From NCBI RefSeq assembly GCF_018861735.1, contig NZ_JAHLEB010000013.1:37046-101045 (forward strand): DNA of 64,000 nucleotides, written 5' to 3'. Under the pieces are notes generated by a model. The model was not told where the DNA came from. It made no database searches and worked only from the letters and a program-made list of their open reading frames with translations. Source of the stretch: Clostridium lacusfryxellense. GTDB lineage: Bacteria; Bacillota; Clostridia; Clostridiales; Clostridiaceae. Shown here piece by piece: positions 17,205 to 25,443 of this stretch (position 1 is its first letter; every line of letters begins with the position of its first letter). Position numbers and translations under genes: made by a program.

Positions 17205-17983
17205 TTAGAGGTCTTTATACAGCAGTTACAGGACTCATAACCGGAGAAGCAAAACAAAGCACAGTAACTAATAATATAGCAAATGCTAATACAATTGGTT
17301 TTAAAAGTGATGACCTTGCTATTAAAAAATTTGACGATGTATTAATACAAAATTTTGATAAAATTGTAAACGGTCAAAATACTAAGACTACTATTGGATC
17401 GCTTAGTATGGGAAGCAAAATAGATGAACTAAACACAAATTTTGCCCAAGGAGTTTTTCAAGTAACAGATAAACCTACTGATTTTGCAATAGAGGGAAGT
17501 GGATTTTTTACAGTACAAAGGGATGATGGGATTACTACTAAGAACTACTATACTAGAAGTGGTGATTTTCATGTTGATGGAAGTGGATATTTAGTTACGG
17601 ATAATGGAGATAAGGTTTTAGGGAACAATAAAGATACAAATGCTCTAGAACCAATATTAGTAGGTGACGGTAAACTTCAAGTGGCAAGTGACGGAAATAT
17701 CTCAATTAATGGTGAAAACTTATATAAGTTCAATACTGTAGACTTTGCAGATTATAACACACTTCAAAAAGTTGGAGATAATTTGTTCCAGGGGACAAAT
17801 CCTATTCAAAATACTAATGTTACTGTTAAACAAAATACTTTAGAAAAATCTAATGTTAATGTTACTAGCGAAATGGTAAATATGATGTCAATTATGAGAA
17901 ATTTCGAATCGAATCAGAAAATTGTACAATCTATTGATGAAACACTAGGTAAAGCTGTAAATGAAGTAGGAACAGTAAGGTAA
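17201..17983 (+). CDS. flgF: Flagellar basal-body rod protein FlgF-type
   Basis: The 260-residue protein has the rod/hook N-terminal signature TNNIANANTIGFKSDD and a C-terminal coiled segment SNVNVTSEMVNMMSIMRNFESNQKIVQSIDETLGKAVNE (fragments: SNVNVTSEMVNMM, QSIDETLGKAVNEVG), which resembles FlgF/FhlO more than FlgG. FlgF forms part of the proximal rod. It overlaps the preceding small gene by 4 nt and lies 27 nt before flgG, so these are coexpressed. FlgF and FlgG are paralogues and the exact name could be swapped. Confidence 0.85.
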   Translation: MIRGLYTAVTGLITGEAKQSTVTNNIANANTIGFKSDDLAIKKFDDVLIQNFDKIVNGQNTKTTIGSLSMGSKIDELNTNFAQGVFQVTDKPTDFAIEGSGFFTVQRDDGITTKNYYTRSGDFHVDGSGYLVTDNGDKVLGNNKDTNALEPILVGDGKLQVASDGNISINGENLYKFNTVDFADYNTLQKVGDNLFQGTNPIQNTNVTVKQNTLEKSNVNVTSEMVNMMSIMRNFESNQKIVQSIDETLGKAVNEVGTVR

Positions 17984-18010
17984 ATAACTTGAATTAGGAG
18001 GTGATATGTG

Positions 18011-18808
18011 ATGTTAAGACTTATATGGAATAGCAAAAGTTCAATGGCAGCTCAACAGGAAAAATTAGATGCTATATCAAATAATATTGCAAATGTTAAT
18101 ACCAACGGATATAAAAAACTTAATGCAAATTTTAAAGATCTAGTTTATGAGTCACTTGATAGAAAAGGATACCCAGTAACAAAAGATCAAAATGGAAAAG
18201 CAATACTTCAAAATGGTACTGGAACTCGAATTGGAGAATGGACTCGCGACTCTGCGCAAGGTTCGCTTACTCAGACAACAAACCCAACTGATTTAGCAAT
18301 AGATGGTAGTGGTTATTTTGAAGTTACGTTGCCAGATAATAGCAAAGCCTATACTAGAGCAGGTAATTTTCTTGCGGACTCAGGTGGAAATATAGTTGAT
18401 CAAGATGGTAATAGATTAAGTATAATTGATGCTCAGGGTAATGATATTAATGTAGTCAATGGTCCTTATAAATTTACAGTGAGTAACTTCAAGGTCGATG
18501 AAGATGGCAAGGTATCTATAAAAGAAGGAAATGTACAAACACAAGTTGGAGAAGTAAAAGTTTCAGATTTTGTTGGAGATGATTCAATGATGTCTGTAGG
18601 TGATAGCTTATTTGTCCCAAAACCTGGGCAGAATGTTGTACAAAGCACTGACTACAATGTTATGCAAGGCTACCAAGAACTATCTAATGTCGATATAGCA
18701 ACAGAAATGACCGATATGCTAATTACTCAAAGGGCATTTCAGCTTAGTTCTACTACTCTAAAGACTGCAGATGAAATGTGGCAAATGGCTAATAACTTAC
18801 GTAAATAA
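18011..18808 (+). CDS. flgG: Flagellar distal rod protein FlgG
   Basis: FlgG builds the distal rod. The N-terminus QEKLDAISNNIANVNTNGYKKLN and the C-terminus NVDIATEMTDMLITQRAFQLSSTTLKTADEMWQMANNLR (fragments: EMTDMLITQRAFQL, TADEMWQMANNLR) are typical of FlgG. Length is 265 residues. ATG 18011 lies seven bases after AGGAGGTG (17996-18003); a GTG at 18008 is possible but too close. It is the last gene of the flagellar run in this window and is followed by a terminator at 18835. Confidence 0.9.
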   Translation: MLRLIWNSKSSMAAQQEKLDAISNNIANVNTNGYKKLNANFKDLVYESLDRKGYPVTKDQNGKAILQNGTGTRIGEWTRDSAQGSLTQTTNPTDLAIDGSGYFEVTLPDNSKAYTRAGNFLADSGGNIVDQDGNRLSIIDAQGNDINVVNGPYKFTVSNFKVDEDGKVSIKEGNVQTQVGEVKVSDFVGDDSMMSVGDSLFVPKPGQNVVQSTDYNVMQGYQELSNVDIATEMTDMLITQRAFQLSSTTLKTADEMWQMANNLRK

Positions 18809-18834
18809 TTTCGTTATTTTTAGAAAATGATGAT

Positions 18835-18863
18835 AGACATGCTTTTTATAGTATGTCTTTTTT
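18835..18863 (+). terminator. Intrinsic terminator after flgG
   Basis: AGACATGC at 18835-18842 pairs with GTATGTCT at 18851-18858 (one G-U), followed by a T run to 18863. It probably ends the flagellar operon. Confidence 0.75.
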
Positions 18864-18961
18864 GTGGTTTATAAATAATAAATGGAAAACAGTTTTAATT
18901 CTAGGACAACCCTCATATATTATTAGTAAAGTATATAATAATATGATTTAGGAGGATAAAA

Positions 18962-19723
18962 ATGGGGATAGGATATTTAGTTGGATGTTTATTTAGTATA
19001 TTACTGTGGAGGTTTGATAGACAAGGATTCTTTAATTTTATTAATAGGAAATTTATGAAAAAAGTCAATAATATATATTTGCTACAATTTATATATATAT
19101 GTATATTAACTTTTATATTTATTGGTCTTACATATATAAACAATAACCAAGTGTACAATGGCATTACAGCTTTTCTGGTAATAGACATAAGTAATACAGA
19201 GAGAAATAATTTAAATAAGACTGAAAAGAAACATTTTTATGACACAATATCCACCATATCTAGAGCACTCATTTGCGGATTTATAGCGCCTTTATTTTTC
19301 ATTATAATATTAGGAAACGGCCCAGCTATTATATTTACTATAATTTATAATTTAACGCTTGAGGGTGATTTAAACATTATAGGTAGGATTACATCTATTG
19401 CGACCATAATTCCATCATTAATTGCGGAAATGTTCTTATACACAATTTATGTTTTCAGGAACAAAAATTTCAAGATAAATTTTAAAGGGGATTTTGCCCG
19501 CAATGTTTGGAAATTACCTCTTTTAAATGTTGATATTTTGGCAGCATATATAGAATCTGTTAATTTCTACTTTCATTATAATGGTAAAAACAAACATTAT
19601 TTAAAAAGTTATGGTGACTATAGTGGAAAAATCGATGATATATGCATTAGGGACTATTTAAGCATAAGTTATTTTATCTGTTTCATAGTTTTTATTGTAT
19701 TTGTAACGCTTGAATTTCTATAA
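18962..19723 (+). CDS. Divergent CobD/CbiB-like integral membrane protein
   Basis: This 253-residue protein has five or six hydrophobic segments. Several stretches align in order with CobD/CbiB, the adenosylcobinamide-phosphate synthase: GYLVG near the start, ALICGFIAPLFFIIILGNGPAIIFTIIYNL (cf. VDGVIAPLFF...GAPG...YRAVNTL), IIPSLIAEMFLY (cf. IPARLTAL), then FARNVWKLPLLNVDILAAYIESV where CobD has DARKHPSPNAGW. The usual polar active-site motifs are degenerate, so catalysis is doubtful. GGAGG precedes the ATG. It stands alone between the fla operon terminator and a hairpin element, with no other cobalamin gene nearby. The homology is my reading and not certain. Confidence 0.6.
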   Translation: MGIGYLVGCLFSILLWRFDRQGFFNFINRKFMKKVNNIYLLQFIYICILTFIFIGLTYINNNQVYNGITAFLVIDISNTERNNLNKTEKKHFYDTISTISRALICGFIAPLFFIIILGNGPAIIFTIIYNLTLEGDLNIIGRITSIATIIPSLIAEMFLYTIYVFRNKNFKINFKGDFARNVWKLPLLNVDILAAYIESVNFYFHYNGKNKHYLKSYGDYSGKIDDICIRDYLSISYFICFIVFIVFVTLEFL

Positions 19724-19841
19724 AATAAGAATTGTTATATAGTAAATAGATTTCGGAAAACAATGAGGAGAACTTTTTTTATAGTTTAGAGTTGATGTTG
19801 ATTTTTCGGGGATTATTGAGATTTATCATTTGTTTATATAT

Positions 19842-19888
19842 AATCCATACTAGATACATCTAAGCGTAAATATGATATAGTATGGATT
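19842..19888. repeat. 11-bp inverted repeat upstream of hairpin element A1
   Basis: AATCCATACTA (19842-19852) and TAGTATGGATT (19878-19888) form a perfect 11-bp inverted repeat with a 25-base spacer. It directly abuts the larger hairpin element that starts near 19889. Confidence 0.7.
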
Positions 19889-20113
19889 TCTCCGGGAGTG
19901 GAACCAAATTAGAAGAGCAGAAACATTGAAATTCCATTTAAAATTCTTCTTTTGCAAATATAAAATTCTCGTGAGCCTGACTGGAAGGAAGGCTAGCGAA
20001 CCGGCGCATGCCGAATGTGAGTGCTAGAGAATTTTATATTGGCGAAAGATTAGAATTTCTTAATGGAATTTCACGTTTCAAACTCTTCTAATTTGGTTCC
20101 ACGCAGGAGGAAT
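19889..20113. repeat. Long-hairpin element, family A copy 1
   Basis: The ends GTGGAACCAAATTAGAAGAG (19898-19917) and its exact complement (20083-20102) form a perfect 20-bp stem. Further in, GAAATTCCATT and AATGGAATTTC pair, and AATATAAAATTCTC (19957-19970) pairs exactly with 20027-20040. The loop of about 56 bases contains GTGAGCCTGACTGGAAGG and CGAATGTGAG. Related copies are at 51370-51610 (reverse) and 53401-53641. It lies 24 nt past the ppaC stop codon. The rest of the 19724-20136 gap shows no gene. Confidence 0.85.
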
Positions 20114-20136
20114 TTGTAGATCACATCATCTTATTT

Positions 20137-21780
20137 TTACTTTAATTTACTTAGCGCAGCCGTAATAGGAGGTATAATTTGTTTCTTCCTTGAAACTATA
20201 CCAGGGACATATACACCGTCATCAGTTAGTGTAACATCAAAGGCTTTTGAAATAACATCTTTATGTTCACCAGCAGCTATTAATACTGAGCCACCATTTA
20301 AAATATCAGTCAGCATTAATAAAATTATATCAAAACCGCCTTCTTTGGCCTTTTTCTCCATTAACTCTATCATGTCACCTTTAAGAGGTTCAAAACCTTC
20401 GATATACATTGTACCAACTTGTGATACCCCAATCTTAAAAGTATTAAGGGTAAATGGTTTAAAGTCTTGATAGAAAATTTCCTCTGCAGTTTTACCATCG
20501 AGGGATGTACCAGCTTTAAACATTTCTTTAGCAAACTCTTCTATATTTAAATTAGCAATTTGAGATAACTTATTTAATGTAAGCTCATCTACTAGTGTAG
20601 AAGTAGGTGATTTTAGTAGCAATGTATCGGAAATAATTGCCGCACATAAAAGACCAGCTGCACCTTTTGAAGGTCTAATTCCATTTTCAAAGAATATGTT
20701 AGCTACAATTGTTGAAGTGCTACCTACAGGTTCATTTCTAAAATATATAGGAGAACCAGTCTGAACATCAGCAATTCTATGATGGTCGATTATTTCTATT
20801 ATCTCAGCGTCTTCTAAACCCAAAACAGACTGTGTTTTTTCATTATGATCCACGAGTATTACTTTTTTTCTGTTCTCTGATATTAAATGATACCGTGATA
20901 TACTTCCAACAACTTTATTATTTTCATCAATAACTGGATAACTTCTATACCTTGTCTCAATCATAATAGATTTTATTTCATCAATAAAATCATCTGAGTT
21001 AAAACTTATGATGTTTTTTTTGCTCATAACATGATTTATAGGAATACTTTGAGTTATTAATCTAGAAGCTGTAAAAGTATCATATGGTGTTTCTATTATT
21101 GTACATCCATTAGTTTTTGCAAGCTCAATAACTCCATCAGTTGGAGAATGGTTTCCTGTAATTATTAAAAGGGATGCTTTACTATCAATTATTAAAAGTT
21201 GTGAGTCTTCTCTATCTCCGCAAATTGCAACGTCGCCAACCTCAATTATAGATTTTGTGCTTTCAGGATGCATAGCAGATACAATAATCTTTCCAGTTAT
21301 TTTAAATGTGCCATTTGGTTTGTATACACACTTAGCTGAAAGAGTATCTAAAATATTCTCAAGAGTGGTATTGCTTTTTGCAAGAATAGAATTGTCCCAA
21401 ACATCTAAATAACTTGAGGCTAGATTTGAAACTGACGCAACACCCGCAAGTCTATCATTATCGTCAATAACAGGTAGAGTTTTAGTATCATTTTTTCTCA
21501 TAATGGACCATGCCATTTTCAAAGAAATATCTGGTGAAATAGGTGCTACAATATCAATGTCTAAATCGGAAATCTGTGTTTTAACAGTATTTACAAGCTC
21601 AGGTTTTTCTACATTAAAGTAATTAAGAATAAACTGAGTTTCACGATTAACTTCACCGAGTCTTATTGGAATAGCAGGAATTTTTCCTGTTTTATTTTTA
21701 AACTCTGCATAGGCAATAGCCGCGCAAATAGAATCTGTATCGGGATTTCTATGCCCAGTAATATATATAATATTTTTCAC
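20137..21780 (-). CDS. ppaC: CBS/DRTGG-regulated manganese-dependent inorganic pyrophosphatase
   Basis: Family II pyrophosphatase that hydrolyses PPi to phosphate using Mn2+ or Co2+. The DHH domain begins with GHRNPDTDSICAAIAY; the metal ligand motif IDHHRIADV, GSTSTIVANIFFENG and AAIISDTLLLKSPT follow in the second half, then a DHHA2 domain. Between residues about 70 and 310 an insert carries two CBS domains flanking a DRTGG domain, as in the nucleotide-regulated enzyme of Clostridium perfringens (inhibited by AMP/ADP, activated by ATP or diadenosine polyphosphates). Length 547 fits that class. Monocistronic and divergent from the Ca2+ ATPase. Confidence 0.94.
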   Translation of the reverse strand: MKNIIYITGHRNPDTDSICAAIAYAEFKNKTGKIPAIPIRLGEVNRETQFILNYFNVEKPELVNTVKTQISDLDIDIVAPISPDISLKMAWSIMRKNDTKTLPVIDDNDRLAGVASVSNLASSYLDVWDNSILAKSNTTLENILDTLSAKCVYKPNGTFKITGKIIVSAMHPESTKSIIEVGDVAICGDREDSQLLIIDSKASLLIITGNHSPTDGVIELAKTNGCTIIETPYDTFTASRLITQSIPINHVMSKKNIISFNSDDFIDEIKSIMIETRYRSYPVIDENNKVVGSISRYHLISENRKKVILVDHNEKTQSVLGLEDAEIIEIIDHHRIADVQTGSPIYFRNEPVGSTSTIVANIFFENGIRPSKGAAGLLCAAIISDTLLLKSPTSTLVDELTLNKLSQIANLNIEEFAKEMFKAGTSLDGKTAEEIFYQDFKPFTLNTFKIGVSQVGTMYIEGFEPLKGDMIELMEKKAKEGGFDIILLMLTDILNGGSVLIAAGEHKDVISKAFDVTLTDDGVYVPGIVSRKKQIIPPITAALSKLK

Positions 21781-22033
21781 GTGTGGTCCTCCTAGTTTCT
21801 GTATGGAATATGTAAAATTATCGAATGTTACCTTGTTTGTGATTATTCACTCTAGTATTACTAGTATTATTTTATATTCAAACTTACATATTGTAAAGAA
21901 AAAACCAAATATTCTTTTCATATGTGGGCACTCGAACACATATATTAAAAGAGAATAAATAAATAGTAACTTAGGCATCTGAGGTAATAGAAAGAAAATA
22001 TTATCTATCTTAGAGTGATAAGGGGGGGTATAA

Positions 22034-24643
22034 GTGTTAAATGAACAAACATCAAAACGTAATACCAAGGACATGAATAGGCCAGAGGGCTCGGGTTACG
22101 AAAGGTTGAACCTAACAAGAGGACTAAATAGCTCTGAGGCTGAGAATAGACTTAAAAAATATGGATTTAATAAATTAGAAAATAAAAAAAAGATATCAGC
22201 TCTCCAGATATTCTTTTCGCAATTTAATGATTTTATTACTTGGATACTAATTGCAGCAACAGTGCTTTCGGGCCTTATGGGAGAAAAAGCTGATGCAATA
22301 ACTATTTTTATTATAGTTATAATGAATGGTATACTTGGTTTCATTCAAGAATTTAGAACTGAAAAATCTTTAGAAGCATTAAGTAAGCTAGCAGCTCCAA
22401 CGGCTAAGGTGCTTCGCGATGGAGGAATACTTGTAATAAACGCTATATACTTAGTTCCAGGAGATTTAATAATACTCGAAGGTGGAGATAGAGTTCCGGC
22501 AGATTGCATTATAGTGGAAGGTAATAATGCAATGCTTGATGAATCACTACTTACTGGTGAATCTGCAGGAGTATCTAAAAGTACTAATTCTAATGAAAAT
22601 AGCATTTATATGGGAACAATAATTCTTACAGGAAAAGCTAAAGGAAAAGTCACGGAGACAGGCATGAATACGGAAATGGGGAAAATAGCAAACATGCTTC
22701 ATAGTATTGAAGATGAGAAATCTCCTCTTAAAGAGAGGTTAGCACATCTTGGGAAAATACTAGTTATGCTTTGTATAATTATATGCCTGGTTGTTACTTT
22801 TATGGGTATTTGGCGTGGGCAAGATAAGTATGCAATGTTTTTATTAGGGGTAAGCCTTGCAGTAGCTGCAATACCAGAGGGGTTAACCGCTATAGTAACG
22901 GTGGCTTTAGCACTTGGTGTATCAAGAATGCTTAAGAGAAATGCTTTAATTAGAAAATTACCAGCAGTTGAAACGTTAGGGTGTACCTCCGTAATATGTA
23001 CAGATAAAACAGGTACTCTAACTGAAAACAATATGACAGTAAAAGCATTCTATTTTGATGGGCATAGTTATGATGTTGACAGAGATAAAATTCCATCAAA
23101 TTTAGTGATGAAAAAAGCGTATACATATTGCAACGATTGTAATTACGATTTTAGCGTTAAAAATATGGAAAAATGCTTATTTGGGGATCCTACAGAAACA
23201 GCATTAATTAAAGGTTTATTCAAAAATCCAAAAGATTTACAAGAATTTTTAAATAAATCCAGACGTGTATATGAAATACCCTTTAACTCAACAAGAAAAA
23301 TTATGTCTGTAATTGTTAAAGAAAATGATAAGGAAATTTGTTATGTAAAAGGAGCTCCAGAACGAGTTATAGAAAGTTGTAATTATATATTGATTGACGG
23401 CTCTGTGCAACTTATGCTTCCTAGTTATAAAAGGGGTCTAATAAGGGCTGTAGAGGTCATGTCATATAAAGCTTTAAGATGTATTGCTTGTGCATATAAA
23501 GTGTCTAGTATAAAGCATAACGATAGTCTGGAAACTAATCTGATTTTTGTGGCAATAGCAGGCATAATTGATCCTCCAAGGCGCGAAGTAAAAGATGCAG
23601 TTATAAAATGCAAGATTGCTGGTATAAAACCTGTAATGATAACAGGTGACCACAAAAATACAGCTTATGCTATTGGAAAAGATCTAGATATATGTAAGTC
23701 GCCAGAGGAAGTTATAACCGGCGATGAACTTGATAAATTAAATGATAAGGAATTAGATAAAAACATTGATAATTATAAAATATTTGCAAGGGTAAGTCCA
23801 AAACACAAATTAAGGATAGTGAAAGCTTTTAAACACAAAAATCATATTGTTGCCATGACTGGTGACGGTGTTAATGATGCCCCAGCAATAAAAGAAGCAG
23901 ATATCGGTATAGCTATGGGGATATCAGGTACGGATGTAACTAAAGAGGCGGCTTCTATGATTCTTTTAGATGACAACTTTGCAACTATTGTTGCAGCAGT
24001 TGAAGAGGGGCGTGTTATATATAATAATATAAGAAAATTTATTAGGTATTTATTGTCTTGTAACTTAGGAGAAGTACTTACTATGTTTTTAGCTTCATTA
24101 TTTTATTTGGAAAATCCTCTTCTTCCAATACAAATTTTATTTGTAAACTTAGTTACAGATGGCCTACCTGCTATTGCTTTGGGGGTAGATCCAGCTGATC
24201 CTGATATTATGTTTGAAAAACCTAGAGGAAAAAATGAAAGTGTATTTTCGAGAGGACTTACAGAAAAGATATTAATTCGTGGATGCCTAATTGGTGTTTG
24301 TACAATTTTATCTTTTATTGGAGGCAAATATTATGGCATGAGTATTGAAGCATGTAGAACATTAGCACTTGGTACTTTAGTTTTATCTCAACTCATACAT
24401 GTATTTGAATGTAGATCGGAGAAACATTCTTTGTTTGAAATTAATCCATTTACAAATATGTACCTAATTGGAGCGGTAGGGATATCAGTAACTATGCTAA
24501 TTAGCATAGTGTATATTCCATTTTTGCAGAATGTATTTCATACAATACCACTTGATATAGGTCAATGGCTCATAATTTTATTTTTCTCAGGTATTATTTC
24601 CTTTATAAATAGTTTGTACTTGTACTTAATGCACAAGCACTAA
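22034..24643 (+). CDS. P-type calcium-transporting ATPase (SERCA-like)
   Basis: An 869-residue P2A-type pump that exports Ca2+ using ATP. It has the actuator motif LTGESAGVSK, the phosphorylation motif CTDKTGTLTEN, the hinge MTGDGVNDAPAIKEADIGIAMG, and ten predicted membrane helices. Calcium ligand positions are conserved: AAIPEGL in helix 4, NLGEV in helix 5 and NLVTDGLPAIALG in helix 6, which argues for Ca2+ rather than another cation. GTG 22034 follows an AAGGGGGGG ribosome binding site. It is a single gene with a strong terminator; ppaC is divergent upstream. Confidence 0.93.
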   Translation: MLNEQTSKRNTKDMNRPEGSGYERLNLTRGLNSSEAENRLKKYGFNKLENKKKISALQIFFSQFNDFITWILIAATVLSGLMGEKADAITIFIIVIMNGILGFIQEFRTEKSLEALSKLAAPTAKVLRDGGILVINAIYLVPGDLIILEGGDRVPADCIIVEGNNAMLDESLLTGESAGVSKSTNSNENSIYMGTIILTGKAKGKVTETGMNTEMGKIANMLHSIEDEKSPLKERLAHLGKILVMLCIIICLVVTFMGIWRGQDKYAMFLLGVSLAVAAIPEGLTAIVTVALALGVSRMLKRNALIRKLPAVETLGCTSVICTDKTGTLTENNMTVKAFYFDGHSYDVDRDKIPSNLVMKKAYTYCNDCNYDFSVKNMEKCLFGDPTETALIKGLFKNPKDLQEFLNKSRRVYEIPFNSTRKIMSVIVKENDKEICYVKGAPERVIESCNYILIDGSVQLMLPSYKRGLIRAVEVMSYKALRCIACAYKVSSIKHNDSLETNLIFVAIAGIIDPPRREVKDAVIKCKIAGIKPVMITGDHKNTAYAIGKDLDICKSPEEVITGDELDKLNDKELDKNIDNYKIFARVSPKHKLRIVKAFKHKNHIVAMTGDGVNDAPAIKEADIGIAMGISGTDVTKEAASMILLDDNFATIVAAVEEGRVIYNNIRKFIRYLLSCNLGEVLTMFLASLFYLENPLLPIQILFVNLVTDGLPAIALGVDPADPDIMFEKPRGKNESVFSRGLTEKILIRGCLIGVCTILSFIGGKYYGMSIEACRTLALGTLVLSQLIHVFECRSEKHSLFEINPFTNMYLIGAVGISVTMLISIVYIPFLQNVFHTIPLDIGQWLIILFFSGIISFINSLYLYLMHKH

Positions 24644-24665
24644 ATATCAAATTGCGGTTATATAA

Positions 24666-24684
24666 GCAGCACTTATTGTGCTGC
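24666..24684 (+). terminator. Hairpin after the Ca2+ ATPase gene
   Basis: GCAGCAC (24666-24672) and GTGCTGC (24678-24684) form a perfect 7-bp stem with a TTATT loop. No T run follows directly, so it may add 3'-end stability rather than terminate alone. Confidence 0.45.
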
Positions 24685-24718
24685 AAATGCTATTATATAT
24701 AAGTATTAAGGTAAAATG

Positions 24719-24756
24719 AAAAAGATATATGACAAAAGTCATATATCTTTTTTATT
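24719..24756. terminator. Bidirectional terminator between convergent genes
   Basis: AAAGATATATGAC (24721-24733) pairs perfectly with GTCATATATCTTT (24738-24750) around an AAAA loop. T runs are present on both strands, so it serves the Ca2+ ATPase gene (+) and the basic protein gene (-). Confidence 0.85.
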
Positions 24757-25171
24757 TAAAACGTTTATCAGCTCTAACTCGTTGTACTTTTTGTTGTGGA
24801 GCATTTCCTTGAGCTGGTACTAAGTCTTTCTTTGTAGTCATATTTCTAATATTTACAATTTGAATTTGTTCTCTGTGTTCTTTACCCTTTTTGCCCTTCA
24901 TACCTTGAATTATAACTGAATGTCCTTGTAGTACAGATATAAATTTAACTTTTTTAAACCAACGTCTTTTATTAAACACACATTTAGCAATAGATTTACT
25001 TCCGTCAGCCTTCACTAAAATAGTTACAGCAAGTTTATAAAATATCCTAAGGTAATTTTTTTCCTCGATTTTAATTGATAGAACTCTACCTTGAGCCTGA
25101 GTAAGTCTATCACCATATCTTTTTAAATAAGCTTGTGTATAGCTATTTGTAATTTTATCTTTTAATCCCAT
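24752..25171 (-). CDS. Small basic protein of unknown function, possibly nucleic-acid binding
   Basis: I do not recognise this 139-residue protein. It is strongly basic, with no signal peptide or membrane segment. The middle (about residues 25-110) alternates in a beta-strand pattern (GRVLSIKIEEKNYLRIFYKLAVTILVK, SVIIQGMKGKKGKEHREQIQIVNI, shown in part) that would suit a small barrel such as an OB fold, followed by a disordered Gln/Lys/Arg tail. A nucleic-acid role is a guess from charge and strand pattern. GGAG lies nine bases upstream of the ATG at 25171. It converges on the Ca2+ ATPase gene and shares its terminator. Confidence 0.7.
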   Translation of the reverse strand: MGLKDKITNSYTQAYLKRYGDRLTQAQGRVLSIKIEEKNYLRIFYKLAVTILVKADGSKSIAKCVFNKRRWFKKVKFISVLQGHSVIIQGMKGKKGKEHREQIQIVNIRNMTTKKDLVPAQGNAPQQKVQRVRADKRFK

Positions 25172-25443
25172 AAGTATTACTCCTTTACCATAGATATTTA
25201 ATTTTAAAACAATATTACTTTTTTAAATCGATGTTATTTTTGAACATCAAAAACATAAAAAATATAAAAAATTCAATAAACTTATTATATCTTATGTTGT
25301 AATTTAACTCAAGTATAAAAAAGGTCTATTTTCAAAAAAAATCTATTTCCTATAAAAGTATATTTTACATATTCATATAATATATGTACCCAATGTTTAA
25401 TTTGAGAATATTAATATAATAAAGAATTGAAAGGAGGAGGAAT

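Noticed and set aside
18913..19188. Minus-strand frame opposite the CbiB-like gene
   Set aside because: The plus frame has the ribosome binding site and membrane-protein pattern; the minus frame begins inside it.
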